64,000 bases of DNA from Pleurostoma richardsiae (lineage: Eukaryota > Ascomycota > Sordariomycetes > Calosphaeriales > Pleurostomataceae), in the NCBI GenBank assembly GCA_030052745.1, contig JANBVO010000043.1, positions 62,001-126,000 on the forward strand, in the 5' to 3' direction. Every line of letters starts with the position of its first letter. The first letter of the stretch is position 1. Shown here in pieces: positions 44,301 through 55,376 of the stretch. Below the pieces are notes generated by a model. It made no database searches and was not told the DNA's origin. It saw only the letters and a list, made by a program, of their open reading frames with translations. The translations under genes and the position numbers were made by a program.

Positions 44301-44525
44301 GCTCCTGCTGGGAACATGAGAAGGAGTGTGAGCCGGAGCGTGTCGGTCGGGCCGGCGGATGAGAAGACCGTTGTCGCCGAGGACAAGACGGTGGTCACGG
44401 AGGCGGACATCAAGGAGGAAGAAGATGAGGACGAGGAGGCGGGGAGCGACGAGGGGACTGTGGTCCCGGGGAAGGCGGAGGAGGATTCCCTCGTTGAGGA
44501 CTTGTTGACGGATGGAGAACTCTGA
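41311..44525 (+). CDS. ycg1: Condensin complex subunit 3 (Cap-G / Ycg1 family)
   Basis: Two exons (41311-44005, 44074-44525; 68-nt intron GTAAGT...CAG) encode 1,048 residues. It is the HEAT-repeat subunit that, with the kleisin Brn1, binds DNA in condensin for mitotic chromosome compaction. Start ATG at 41311 (MPARISTRSGRTSAAVS) is preceded by AAA. The N-terminal HEAT array includes FIRCILRIMPVKKTEAVGEK, YVRYRSTQLISHIVNSLD and RIRDKEAMVRAQAVLGLGRL. The C-terminal Cnd3 domain includes CLHIVQCMLSNV and TALQILTDILNVHGAQLL. The spliced tail reads SNASK/EEKKIVAPLLGKLYVSP, then a highly acidic end (KEEEDEDEEAGSDEG). Length agrees with fungal Ycg1. It converges on the GPI7 gene about 280 bp away. 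Confidence 0.95.
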
Positions 44526-44804
44526 TTGATGAGCGTAATGAACCGGCACTGGTGTCTTTCTTTGGCTGTTTCTTTCCGTTTCTGTTCTGCGGGACTGTAA
44601 CTATTGTGGGATGGCATGGGTGGAAGCCAGACTTCCAGTTCTTCTTGATCACTGACTACGTATGAATGATCGAAACGCAATATTTGAGCTAGGGTTGATC
44701 GCCATTCTTGTGATCCTTTATCTGTCGCCGTTGACTTTCGTCCTTTTAAAGAGGTCTGGTTTCAACGTTGCCCGTTTATTACTTCTATATAGTCTAATAG
44801 TTGT

Positions 44805-47800
44805 CTAGTAAGTACCCAGCCAAAACAAAAGACCACCCAACGCGACATTCACGGCAAGGTGCTGGCCCAGGCTCCAAGCCATACAATACAGGTACTTGGG
44901 CGAGAATACCGTCCAGATGAACAGATGCGTGCGAAGTACCGTGCAGGCGGCCATGACGAACGCAGTGCTAGCGGCCACGAAGACGGTCAGCACGGCGACA
45001 TGGGTTTTGTAGACATGCCTCTCGCCGGCCTTGGCCTTGCGCACCAGAAGCACGTTCATCGCCGAGGTCCAGTAGATGGGCGCGGCCCAGTTGCTCACGA
45101 AGGTCAGGATGCCGACGGCGGCGACATTGAAGTCGCTGACGCCGTTGTAGGCGTTTGACAGGTCCACTGAGGAGATGGCGTTGGTGCCGCCAAAGGCGAA
45201 GAAAGAGGCATATTGCAGCAGAAGGGAGGTGGTGCTCAACTCGGCGAGGGTGAGGTTCTGCGCGGCGAGGAATTTGTAGACGACGTCGAAGAGGAGGAAT
45301 AGGGGGATGTTGGTTGTCCGAGACTGCGTCATGGCCAGGAGGGTGTAGAGAAGGTGCAGCGTCTCGATAGCTGGGCGAGTTGTGAGTAACCTGACATGCT
45401 AGGGAGGACGCAACTTTCGTAACTCACCTGTCGCCTTCTTGGATATACGGCTCTTGGTAACCATGTAGTAAACAGTACAAGCGACTCCTAGTCCGAGACC
45501 GATGAAGACGGCCTGGGCTCGGAAAACCAGCGGCACCCCCTTGGTCACCTCCACCATAGACTGTGCAAAGCCGACGACTAGCTCAGGGGCGTCCTCGTTC
45601 GTGAAAGCCAGCTTGAACGTGAACCCGGCAAGAGCCAGACCGGTAGCCCCCGAGATGCCGAGAGCCGTTGGCAAGCCGTCAAAGCCGCGGATGAGCTCAC
45701 GATGTATCCATAGATAAGAGACACTGAGTAGGACCCAGATGACTATGGGATGAGGTTGAAGGAAACCCTTGACGATGTCCGGGCCCCCTGCAAACTTTTG
45801 ACCAGTCTGATTCCATGCTCTGATGATCCTGGTGGCAATAAACGCAGTCAGCACCGCCGAAATATGGCTCACTGTTGCGGTGGTCGTCCTGTCCTGCTAT
45901 TAGCTTTGCGTGTACCTTATTGAAGAATCCAAACAGGCAACGCACCTATTGAGACCTTTGTAGCTGATGAACGCCAACCAAGCCGTGGACGACCAGTACC
46001 AAAAGTGGTGCTCTTCTTCCACGTAACTGCTTGCAAACATCATGACGCCGTACCCCAAAGTGATGAGGGCGAACGGGAGAGATGAGTGGGGTATTTCTCC
46101 GAAGCAAGCATAAACGGAGGCGACTGCACAGGCAACAGATAACCACGCAGCTAGCTGACCAAGAACCAGCCGCGGCATGTCATAGTTGCTTGCCATGCTA
46201 CTCATGAGGCTTTGTGCGTCTCGTAGCCACTGTACTTGTTTAGCAGAGGTTACACGCTCTACGGGACGGATGACTGTTATACCTCGGACATCTGCGAGGT
46301 CCACAGCGCGTGTGCTTCTTCACTATCTCCACCAGGTTCAGAAGCCATGCGGAGCTTATGCCACCGACACGCCAGATCCTGCACCTCCGTACCAGGGCTA
46401 GAGCAGGAGGCCGAAATCTGGGCAGTATCCAAGACATCGCTCCCAAACGCAGCAGTAATAATGTCTAGGATCTGGTTCGCATTGCGCTTGAGGATCAGAG
46501 CCTGGTCGTGTCCTGTCGAAGGAATAAGCAGGTAATCTAGAGCAGCGGGGCAGAAAGCGTACTCTTGGGCCAGAATGGGAGAAAGTCTACGACCATTGCG
46601 CCAAGGTTATTCTTCGGCACCGGGAATCCAAGCAGAGCGCCCAGGGTCGGAGCAAGATCAGACTGCTCAACCGTGGCGTAGTACTGGAAGTCATCCTTGA
46701 ACTCTGCGGGCGATCGAAATGTCCTCGAAAGGGATTTCATTTTCGGGGACAAGAACACTAGCGCTGGAGACGTCTCGCCAGCGGAGGATCCTCCATGATT
46801 CCCACCGTCGTTCATTCCGTGGTCGCCGCAGAGTATCAACAGGGTCGAGTGGAGGTGATCATATTCCTCAATGGCTTCATAGATCTCCTTGACTATATCG
46901 TCCATCTCCCGCTGCTTGGGTATCATATTGGAGCTATAGAGCATGGTCAGCGCGTCCCAGCTCTGCCGAAAAAAAGCCGACTTGCCTTCGAGGACCGCCT
47001 TTGTGGCCTATATGGTCAAGACCCAGATAGTGGAGCACCAGAGTGTTCCAGTCGTCCTTCTTGAGCTCGTCCGTGACATGCCTCGTCACATTATTGTCCA
47101 CCTCGGTGAAGTCCTACCGAGATCAGCGAGCCAGCCATGTCGCAACAGGAGAGCGAAACCCTCTCACCGCAACGAAGAAGCTTGACGTCCCATCGGCACG
47201 GTCAAATGTGTCGGGGAAGAGCTTCAACCAAGTGTCGTCGCCGTATAAGACAAGCTTCCCCGTGTTCTTGGCCTTCATCTGGGCGAGCCACGTATCCTGC
47301 GATGCAAGAGACGAAGACTCGTCGCCCTCGTCGATATTTAGGATCACATCCAGGAATGATGGTATCGATCCGGTCGTAATCGCTTTAATCCTGGGCATCG
47401 TAACGGTCGGGGATGTTGCGTGGGCCGTGAATGGGATCGCACCCCCATCGCGGATCAGTCTGCCGCGTGAGCGTGGGTCGTCAAGAGATCAACTGACGGG
47501 GACATACGACTGAGTGTATTCGAAACCAGATTGATCGGAGTAGACGAAATCGCTAGCAAGCGAGGCCTCGTTAGCCATCCCTTCATCCAGTCGGAGCTGC
47601 TATTTCAGGACACGGTACCTTCGCAGCGCATCCACCACCATGAAGACGACCCTGTCGAACGGTGCTGGCGGCGGGGAGCCGTCTTTGGAGACATCATACT
47701 GCGCGAGGCCTGGGAGAAGTGGTTTGTATGGGAAGAAGCCTGTCGCGAAGACTACGATGGAGACGGGAATGAGGACATTGGCTACGGCTAGCAGCAATGT

Positions 47801-47836
47801 AGACAAAGGCGTTCCCGCATGTTGAGGGCCCTTCAT
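44805..47836 (-). CDS. gpi7: GPI ethanolamine phosphate transferase 2 (Gpi7/Las21)
   Basis: This ER membrane enzyme adds phosphoethanolamine to the second mannose of the GPI anchor precursor. Nine exons give 864 residues: 47836-47619, 47552-47508, 47459-47168, 47113-46986, 46933-46563, 46512-46283, 46229-45946, 45888-45428, 45370-44805. Alkaline-phosphatase-superfamily motifs are FMVVDALRSDFVY, TSPTVTMPRIKAITTG, YLGLDHIGHKGGPRS and ILCGDHGM with GNHGG. A signal anchor lies at residues 10-32, and the C-terminal half is a chain of hydrophobic helices ending LGGLLFWLGTY. Spacing and the MDDIVKEIYEAI segment point to Gpi7 rather than Gpi13 or Mcd4. Intron 4 (46934-46985) uses a GC donor (AG/GCAAGT), the only reading that keeps the GGPRSSNM junction in frame. 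Other introns are 48-66 nt. Confidence 0.93.
46934..46985 (-). other. GC-AG intron in gpi7
   Basis: On the minus strand the exon ends CGAAG and the intron begins GCAAGTCGG and ends CTCTATAG, with branch CTGAC about 16 nt before the end. AG/GCAAGT is the strong consensus of GC-AG introns. The nearest GT (three bases on) breaks the frame. Confidence 0.85.
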
Positions 47837-48360
47837 GTCCGGCACGAGGTAGAAGGAGTGACGGCGGGAAGGTTCTTAGGAATGAGAGCAACCATCCATG
47901 TCAATAAGAGACTGTAAATGATATTATGCCTCCTAATCACAATCGTATCCTGTTGCGGTGCCGCCGGTGTACGTGTAGGTTCCCTCTAGCGTAATCTCTA
48001 TCTCAAGTTCCCAGGGCCAAGACAACCCGGAGGGACAGCTTGTGATTCTTCAAGCGCGAGCAGCCTTGCAGGAGCTCCTGCGCCTGGGAGGCACATGATT
48101 GGCGCGCACTGGTTCCCGTGGTGGGGCAGTCCCTGCAGGGAAAACGACCAGGAATTTTTGCGCCTCTGTCCAGCTCAGCCTTATCTTGTCCCCGGAAATT
48201 TGCCCCTGCGCGCCCCTCCAATGGCACCCTCGTGTTGGATTAAGATGATGTCGCGATGGAGTCGGAGGTAGAAACATGCTACCAGATACGATGCGGGCGT
48301 GAGCAGGGAGATCAAGAAATCTCATAGTGGTGAAGAAACAATCTGCTGCATCGACGACGT
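47837..48360. other. Spacer between gpi7 promoter and DUF2423 gene 3' end
   Basis: No gene recognised; promoter of gpi7 expected at the left. Confidence 0.45.
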
Positions 48361-48826
48361 TTACCGCTTCTTCTTAGAGCCGCCTGTCCGCTCCTTATAT
48401 TTAGGGAACACAATCGAAGACTTCTTCTTCCGCCGCTTCTCGATCTTCTTCTTTCCTATCCTCTGGGAAGGCTTGGAGTCGATGTCCATCGCTGTGCCAT
48501 ACGTGAGCTCCAAAACATTGGTCTGCGGTTGGGGAGTAGCCCTTACTGTCGTCTCCTTGCTCTCCGCCACCCGTCGTTCCTTTCTCGTTCTGGGCTGCGC
48601 GCGGGGTTAGCGAGCCAGATCTTGTCGTTACTGGCACCAGGTACACACCATCTTGGGCCGCGACATCTTCCATCTCAGTCTCTTTTTCTGGCTTCGGTAG
48701 CGAAGCAAGTTCTAGCAACTTGGCCGACAAGCGCTCTGCCCGAGCATCCTCTGTGGGGCCGAAGACATTCTTCTTCAGCCGCTGATTGTTGGTTTTCCGT
48801 GTGCTGGAACGCGAGCTCTTCGCCAT
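48361..48826 (-). CDS. DUF2423 nucleolar protein (yeast YBL028C-like)
   Basis: Two exons (48826-48647, 48594-48361) give 137 residues. The N-terminus MAKSSRSSTRKTNNQRLKK followed by VFGPTEDARAERLSAKLLEL is the DUF2423 signature. The C-terminus is very basic (RIGKKKIEKRRKKKSSIVFP and KYKERTGGSKKKR). Yeast YBL028C is a small nucleolar, pre-60S-associated protein, so a ribosome biogenesis role is inferred. The intron is placed by its GCTAAC branch and CGCGCAG acceptor. The donor is ambiguous among overlapping GT dinucleotides (GGTGTGTAC); the GTGTAC choice (48646) keeps phase 0 and frame. The middle of the protein is therefore the least certain part. Confidence 0.85.
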
Positions 48827-49711
48827 CTTGACGGCCGAATTGCTTGTTGCTTGGGAGTGGAAGGTCAAATTCCCTGGACTGCACGAAATACTGCAAGTCA
48901 ATCTTGGGCGGGAGGCGAAGACATGGGAGCCCCGATAGAGAAGCCTTAGTTAGGGTAGTGTGCTTGTTAGCAGGAGCGGGGCATACTATGTGCTAAACGG
49001 GTCTGCTTTCACGGGGAGGAGATAGAGTTTGGGGGGGATTGAAGAATATCTGATACCCTGCTAGCACACTAACCGACCGGTAACAACAATTCGAATTTTT
49101 ATCAAAGCCGTCTTAGGAGCATTTGCACCAAGCAGGCTTAGATAAGCCACTACACACCAGCTTATCAGTTGGTCACCACTAACAGATTTAGGCGTGCCTG
49201 AATCGGAATGTGGATTTCTGCCGCAACTTTCCGCCTCCCGCCGGCGACGACGACGACTCATGGCCTCACGGCGGCGATAGCTTGCGACAGAGGTCAGAGG
49301 GAGGTGAGAACAGGGTCATTTGAAGCCTGGGACGAAGTTGTTAGCCGGGTGAAACTCTGCGCAGTTGAGGAACAAGGCTGAGGGCAGCCTTACTCCATCT
49401 CAGCTGTCCCACCACCCGATTGTCGTGTTTGCCACGAGAGAACCGACGGCCATCGATTCCTGGTCTCGAGAGGCCCCTTCGCTACCTCGTTGTTTCTGAG
49501 AGCAGAGTCGAGTGGCCGGCTGTGCCTGCCACATCGTCGCTTCCTTCTTCTTTCTGCAGGAGCACCTTCTCGATACCACTGGCGGAGCGCTCCTTCCCGA
49601 CATCGAAGGTACCGGTACTGACTGGTACTGGTACCCGAGCTACCTTGCCTGCCTCTGCCTACGAGGCTGCCGCCTTGATACATCCCCGCACTCCCGCCCG
49701 TTGCGGAAGTC
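48827..49711. promoter_or_regulatory. Divergent promoter region, DUF2423 gene / SUMO ligase
   Basis: An 885-bp spacer between two divergent start codons. The right part is CT-rich and contains GGTACCGGTACTGACTGGTACTGGTACC (about 49607-49634), an imperfect palindromic cluster of GGTAC words in the 5' leader of the SUMO ligase. No coding frame is supportable. Confidence 0.5.
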
Positions 49712-51700
49712 ATGGCTTCCTCTGCACCCTCCATCATCTCCCGGCCCGAGGTTCAGTCTCTGGTCAAGTTTGTGCAAAGCCAGGCGCTGCTCAATCGCAA
49801 CCTGTCCACCATCTGCCAGGTAAACGGCCTCAAGACCACCGGCGTCAAGGCGGAGCTCCAACGCCGTATCGTCGACTGTGAGTGCGCGCCTGCCTCTTTC
49901 TCTTTTCGCCCACCACGCCTGCGCGCTCTCTCTCGTAATGCGTGGATGCGTGGCTGGCGCGGTGGTTCCGTTTAAAGTTTTCAAACCAGAGCGCTGACCT
50001 CTGCTTCGCAAAGTCATAAACAAAACAGTCGAGACCAACAACATTCAGCGCTTCCAAGAAATTCAGAAGAGCATCTACGCCTTCAAAAACGGCACAGCCA
50101 ACCAGCCCATGCTGCACGGTCAACCGTTTCCTTATTCGAGTCCCCGCTCTGCGAGCTACACATCTCACATATCGAATGGCATGGCGAGTAGTTACCAGGG
50201 ATACGGGCTCGGCGGAGCGAACGGCCAAAAGTCGCAACCGCATCTGGGGCATAGTAGGTCACCCTCTCCTGGGGCGATGTAGCGCGATAACCTGTTGACC
50301 AGCACTAGCGTTCACCTTCAAGTCAAGCCCATTCTACGAGATAAAGTACCGAGTCGGAGACGTAAAGTTGTTGGAAGGTGAGCATATTCCCTCCAGGTGC
50401 ATGTTTTCGCCGCCTCTGACAAATAGGCAGTCATGACGCAGCACCGTAACTCGGTTTCGATCCAGATCAGAGCCCAGGACCATCCGATCCTTTCTCAGTG
50501 TCTTACTGATCCGTCGATGAGAGTCTTGGCGTTCTGCGCCGCTGGCAACACCGGCTTCCAGGACATCGCTTTCCCCCACCAAGCCGAGTTGAAGGTCAAC
50601 AGTGGTGAAGTCAAGGCAAACCTTCGGGGCCTGAAAAACAAGCCTGGTTCTACCCGGCCTGTTGATATTACCGATCAGTTGCGTCTGCGGCAGTCAAACT
50701 ACCTGAACAACGTCGAGCTCGTTTACGCTTTGACGCAAAAGGCAAGTAACAAGGTCCCGGATCGAAGCAATGTCAGGCGAGATCCTATCCTGCTGAATGG
50801 TTTTGCGAACCATATCATGCCAAGTACAAGACTAATATCTTTCCAGAGATTCTACTTCACGGTGTATCTATGCAGAACCACGCCGATCGAGATACTAGCC
50901 TCCAGAGTTAAGAACGGCAAAAAAATTCCCAAGGCATCTGTCATCCTCGAGAGTTAGTCGCGCATCCGTTTCGGGTATCCCTACAGTCGGTGCTAACGTT
51001 GGGAAACCAGTGACCAAGAAGGCCAAAGATTCTGAAATCGAGATGTCGTCTCAAGTTCTCTCACTTAAATGCCCACTCTCTTATATGAGACTTGACGTGC
51101 CCTGCCGGTCGACAAATTGTAGTCACATACAGTGCTTCGACGTCACATCGTACCTACAACTGCAGGAGCAAGGCCCACAGTGGCTATGTCCGGTCTGCAA
51201 CAGGGCGGCACCTTTCGATCAGCTTGCAGTAGATGAGTACGATTTACCCTACCAGGCCCTATATATTACAGGAAGTTAACTAATATCCGCTCAGATATGT
51301 GAAGGACATCTTGGAGCGCACTCCGAAGTCCGTGGAGCAGGTCACCATCGAGCCCAACGGTGAATGGAAAATTCAACACGATGAGGAAGATCAGCGTCCA
51401 GCGCCTACTACACATAACGCCTCTTTCGTCGATGACGACGACGATGACTTAATCATCTCGGAGACGAGCTTCCTGGGTCGTGGCACAAGTACTCCAAACC
51501 GGTCGCTGCCGTTTTCGACTGGAACCCCTACGACGACAGGGGCATCACGAGAGAGCTCAACAATGGCCCCGCGGTCCTCACACAAGCGTCCAATCGCAGA
51601 AGTCGTCGATCTGACTCTGTCTGACGACGACGAGCCCTCTCGGCCCCCACCCAAGAAGCAGTACACAAGTTCGAATGGCTATAGCCTGAGCCCATTCTAA
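49712..51700 (+). CDS. Siz/PIAS-type SUMO E3 ligase
   Basis: Seven exons (49712-49877, 50014-50253, 50303-50377, 50431-50741, 50847-50952, 51011-51236, 51295-51700) encode 509 residues. The protein transfers SUMO from Ubc9 to nuclear substrates. Domains in order: SAP motif (VNGLKTTGVKAELQRRIVD, about 35-57); PINIT domain (TFKSSPFYEI through RFYFTVYLC); SP-RING starting C320 (CPLSYMRLDVPC, then NCSHIQCFD and CPVC); then Val/Ile-rich acidic SUMO-interacting motifs DDLIISE and EVVDLTLSDDDE near the end. All introns have good branch points. Intron 4 (50742-50846) appears to use a GC donor. Length is short for the family but contains every core module. Confidence 0.94.
50742..50846 (+). other. GC-AG intron in the SUMO ligase, frame-neutral
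   Basis: The exon ends CAAAAG and the intron begins GCAAGTAAC and ends CTTTCCAG, with branch ACTAAT about 15 nt upstream of the acceptor. Removal joins YALTQK to RFYFTVYL, matching the PINIT family. It is 105 nt with no stop, so retention would add 35 residues. A weaker GT donor (AAG/GTCCCG, 12 nt on) is also in frame. Confidence 0.75.
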
Positions 51701-52406
51701 GGTTATCGTGTGGAGTTGTGGCTATCTGGCGGAGATGATTGTGCGAGCTATCCTATGCATTTAAGGGATACGGTCTGCTGGGTTAGGAACTGGAAACGAG
51801 GAATGGGCATCGATCTTGCAAGGCGTTGGTGGTTCAATATCCCTTCTGACTCAAGACCTGTCGAGTCGGAGTTTAAAAGGTCAAGAAGGCGGTCATTAAT
51901 TGTGGAATGGGGCGAATCCTATTTCTGTGGATGTTATATGACCAGGATAGCATTGCGGTTCGGTCGATTGATGGGAGGAAGGATACCCAGGGCTGATGAT
52001 AGATGTTGAATATGTACATATATTCATTACAAGACGCTCTGTAATGAGCAACAAAGTGCTTTTATAAAGTTCCACGCTTAATTGCATATAATACCCGATT
52101 AACCGAGAGAGCTGAGGTACCGACTTAAGCGAGTCAACACCTCGAGTAGGAGCTACGACAAGCGACAGACACCGGATCTGCGATACCGAGGCATATGATA
52201 TGAACTTCAGACAATATTCTGTCGCTTAGAGTCCCCGGTGAAAGTCGACTGTGGTATTCAGCCACTTAGCCAGCAGATTCCCGCCCCACAAGCCCATGCG
52301 CACCCAAATGCCCCTCCACAGGACGACGACCTCCACGACGACGACCACACTGCCGTTCCCCTTCCTCCCCTGAAGCTCCGGCACGCCGAGCGCGCCCGCC
52401 GCCAAC
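51701..52406. other. Spacer between SUMO ligase and Trs33 genes
   Basis: 3' flank of the ligase and promoter of the TRAPP gene. No ORF of coding character. Confidence 0.45.
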
Positions 52407-53400
52407 ATGTCATTCGACAACGTGATGCCCCCCTACAACGCCTCCGACCCGCACGCCACCTTCCTCAGCTCCTCGTGTCTCGACTTTCTCCTCATCGAGC
52501 TCGTCCCCATGGCCTACCGCATCACCAACGAGCTGGAGGCCGCCTCGGCCGCCTCCTCCGCTGAGGACGACAACACGCCCCCGCCGCTTGGCGCGGACAG
52601 GGGCGTCGCCGGGAGCGGCGGCGCGGCGGCGACTCACGGGGCGGGCGGCGGGCCTGCGTCGTCCACGGCCGGCGCGGCGTCGACGGCGGGGTCCTCGGGC
52701 GTGGGCGGCGGGCCCGGGTCCGCGCGGAGGCTGGACGAGGAGGAGGAGCGGGACGCGGTGTTCTTCAGGCTGGAGACGCTGGGATACAGGGTCGGGCAGG
52801 GGCTGGTCGAACGGTAAGTCTGGCCTACGCATCCCTAGTGCTGGGACGGAGTGGCTGACTCGGCTCTCGTGCGGTGGTGGAGGTTCTCCAGGGATCGTCC
52901 GCGGTTCAGCGACACGCTCGACGTGATCAAGTTTCTCTGCAAGGATCTGTGGACGCTGGTGTTTCGGAAGCAAGTGGACAACCTGAAGACGAACCACAGG
53001 GTACGACTCCAGTGCCTCGCTTTCTCCCTCCCTTCGGAGGCATGAAGCTCCCCGGGCAATACAAGCGCTTTTTCTTAGAGGGAGAGAAAGCTAACCAACG
53101 TACTACTGCTCCAGGGAGTCTACGTATTAACAGACAACTCGTTCCGGCCGTTCTCGCGGATGAGCACAGAGACGGGAGGCCAAGCGGTCACGCGCGCGAC
53201 ACCCGTGAGCAGCCATCCCTCTCCTACTAGTCTTCTACCACGCTGGCACTTGGAAGCTGACTTTTCCGCAGTTCTTATGGTTCCCATGCGGCATCGTACG
53301 AGGCGCGCTAGCGGCCCTGGGTATCAACGCAACCGTGCACGCGGAGACCAGCGAGCTGCCGGGCGCTGTCTTTCAGATAAAGACCGTGCCGGCGAAGTAA
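52407..53400 (+). CDS. trs33: TRAPP complex subunit Trs33 (TRAPPC6 family)
   Basis: Four exons (52407-52813, 52883-53000, 53115-53204, 53272-53400) encode 247 residues. Trs33 is a Bet3-fold subunit of TRAPP complexes, which act as GEFs for Ypt1/Rab1 and Ypt31/32 at the Golgi and in autophagy. Recognisable parts are [72 protein letters not shown] and [14 protein letters not shown]. The protein is longer than the usual 170-200 residues because of a Gly/Ala/Ser-rich, GC-rich insert (about residues 45-110) between the first two helices, probably disordered. Introns have GTAAGT/GTGAGC donors and CTGAC branch points. It is convergent with the malate dehydrogenase gene. Confidence 0.93.
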
Positions 53401-53999
53401 TGACGAAGAGCCAAGTTCCTCACAGAGGTATCTTTGGTGGCATTAAACTACTTGTTCGGACTTCCCGACATGCATACAGGTGCTCCCAGCCCTCAGAGGG
53501 CAGCTTCATCGCGACCACAATTGGTTGATAGACAGTCCATGAGACGGGGCCACAGGCAGGCGCAACGGCGTTAAAAGTTGAGTGGGCTATGCAGATGTGT
53601 TTATACCCTACAAATGCAGAACAGAGTCGTAGGAAGCAAGGATGGCCGTCATTCAGAGGGGCGAGAGCAAGACGCTCTTCCCGACCATACCTATTAGGTC
53701 CTCAGGCGGCGTGGAACAAAAAGGCCAAGAAGAGGTGGCCATTCAGATAGCAGCAAAGATGGTAGATGTTCGAATAACAGCAGCTCGTCATAAAGTCAAT
53801 TGCCTCCTGTAAACGCGGGATGATCTCACAGCCTAAGTGGAGAACAAGCCATCAGCAAAACGTCCGTCCCAGCTCATGTTTTCATCTACGGCTTGCTATC
53901 TTCAGTCACAGCTAGCTATGCTTCCAACGCTGGCATGTCGGAAGGAAGTCAAAAGCAGACGAGCACCCAGGGATTGGTTGGGCAAATAGCGGGGGGGTT
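53401..53999. other. Convergent 3' spacer, trs33 / malate dehydrogenase
   Basis: 3' UTRs are expected; nothing else recognised. Confidence 0.45.
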
Positions 54000-55376
54000 T
54001 TACTTCTGAGGGGCCTTCTGGGCGAAGGCGACGCCTTTCTCGATGTTGCCCTTGAGACCTGTGATGGCCACCTCCAGCAGCTTCTTCTCCTTGTCGGTGA
54101 TGTCGCCTAATATGTTCACGGCCTTCTCGGCACCGTTGGGCTGCATCTGTGGTCAGTAAAATTCCAGTCACGGTTTTAAGGGTTAACGCACTCCAAGCTC
54201 GACCGGGACGGAGAAGAAGTCGAGGCCAGTCTTCTTCGCGATCTCTTCACCGCCAGGAACTCCAGGAAGATAGACGTAGCTGGGCTCAACAAGACCCTTG
54301 GCGCCCTTGATAGCCTTCAAGAGCTTCTCGGCGAACCTAGACACTTGTTAGTGGTGATGCAGCTCGTTAAGCAGTGCCATCGGAGACTTACCGGTAGCCA
54401 GCATAAGCCATAGACAAGGTGGCAGAGCCTGCGCCATCCTTGGCCTTGACAACCTCGTCACCACCGAACTGGACGCGGTGGACCAGGGCGTCATACTTGT
54501 CATCCGGGATGGTGACGCTGGGCTTGACCTGGCTGAAGAGAGGCACGATCGTCTCACCGGAGTGACCACCAATAACGGGCACAGTGAGCTCCTGGGGGTT
54601 CGACTTTCCAGCAATCTCGGCGACAAAGGTCTCGGCACGGACGATGTCAAGCGTCGTGACACCGAAGAGGCGCTGGGGGTTGAAGACACCCTTGGCCTTC
54701 AGGACCTCGGCGGAAATGGGGACGGTCGAGTTGACAGGGTTGGAGATGACGAGAATGAAGGCCTTGGGGGCGACCTCTGCGGCGATCTCGATGAGGCCCT
54801 TGACGATGCCAGCGTTGATGTTGAACAGATCGTCGCGGGTCATGCCGGGTTTCCCTTGGGGCGGCGTGTCAGAACTTCCGCTCAATCAGCCGGCAGCCGG
54901 GACACGGTGCACTTACGGGGAATACCAGCGGGGATGACAATGAGGTCGGCATCCTTGAAAGCGGCCTTGCCGCCCTCGTTGGGAGGGAGGAAACCCGCGA
55001 CTTTCTGTTGGCCTCATACTCAGCATTTATACAGCAAACGGATATGCAGCCACAATGAGGGTACTGACAGCATTGGAGGAGATGTGGGAAAGATCGGCGG
55101 CGACGCCGGGGGTATTGACGACATCGTAGAGGGAGAGCTCATCGACAATGGGGCAGAGCTTGAGGAGGAGGGACAGCGGCTGTTGCACGTCGCGTCAGCA
55201 TCACTCGGCCAATAGCGTCAAGGGTATTATTATATATGGGCGACCAAGCATACCTGTCCAATACCGCCAGAGGCACCAGCGACAACTGGAAATACCGTCA
55301 GTCAGAATCGAACGTCTTTCTTGACCATCTCTCCAGACCTGGGACAAGGGACCCATCACGTACCGGCCTTGACCAT
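54000..55376 (-). CDS. Malate dehydrogenase, cytosolic form
   Basis: Seven exons (55376-55364, 55285-55254, 55179-55069, 55004-54917, 54854-54392, 54336-54192, 54140-54000) give 330 residues. It interconverts malate and oxaloacetate with NAD. The spliced start is [20 protein letters not shown], so the NAD-binding glycine motif begins at residue 8 and there is no mitochondrial presequence. The end is FAQKAPQK, with no SKL-type peroxisomal signal, so a cytosolic location is inferred. Other motifs: [19 protein letters not shown] (substrate loop), [27 protein letters not shown] and the catalytic-His segment [12 protein letters not shown]. The last intron has two acceptors six bases apart (exon at 54140 or 54146), adding or omitting Met-Gln. 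The first exon has only 13 coding bases. Confidence 0.95.
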
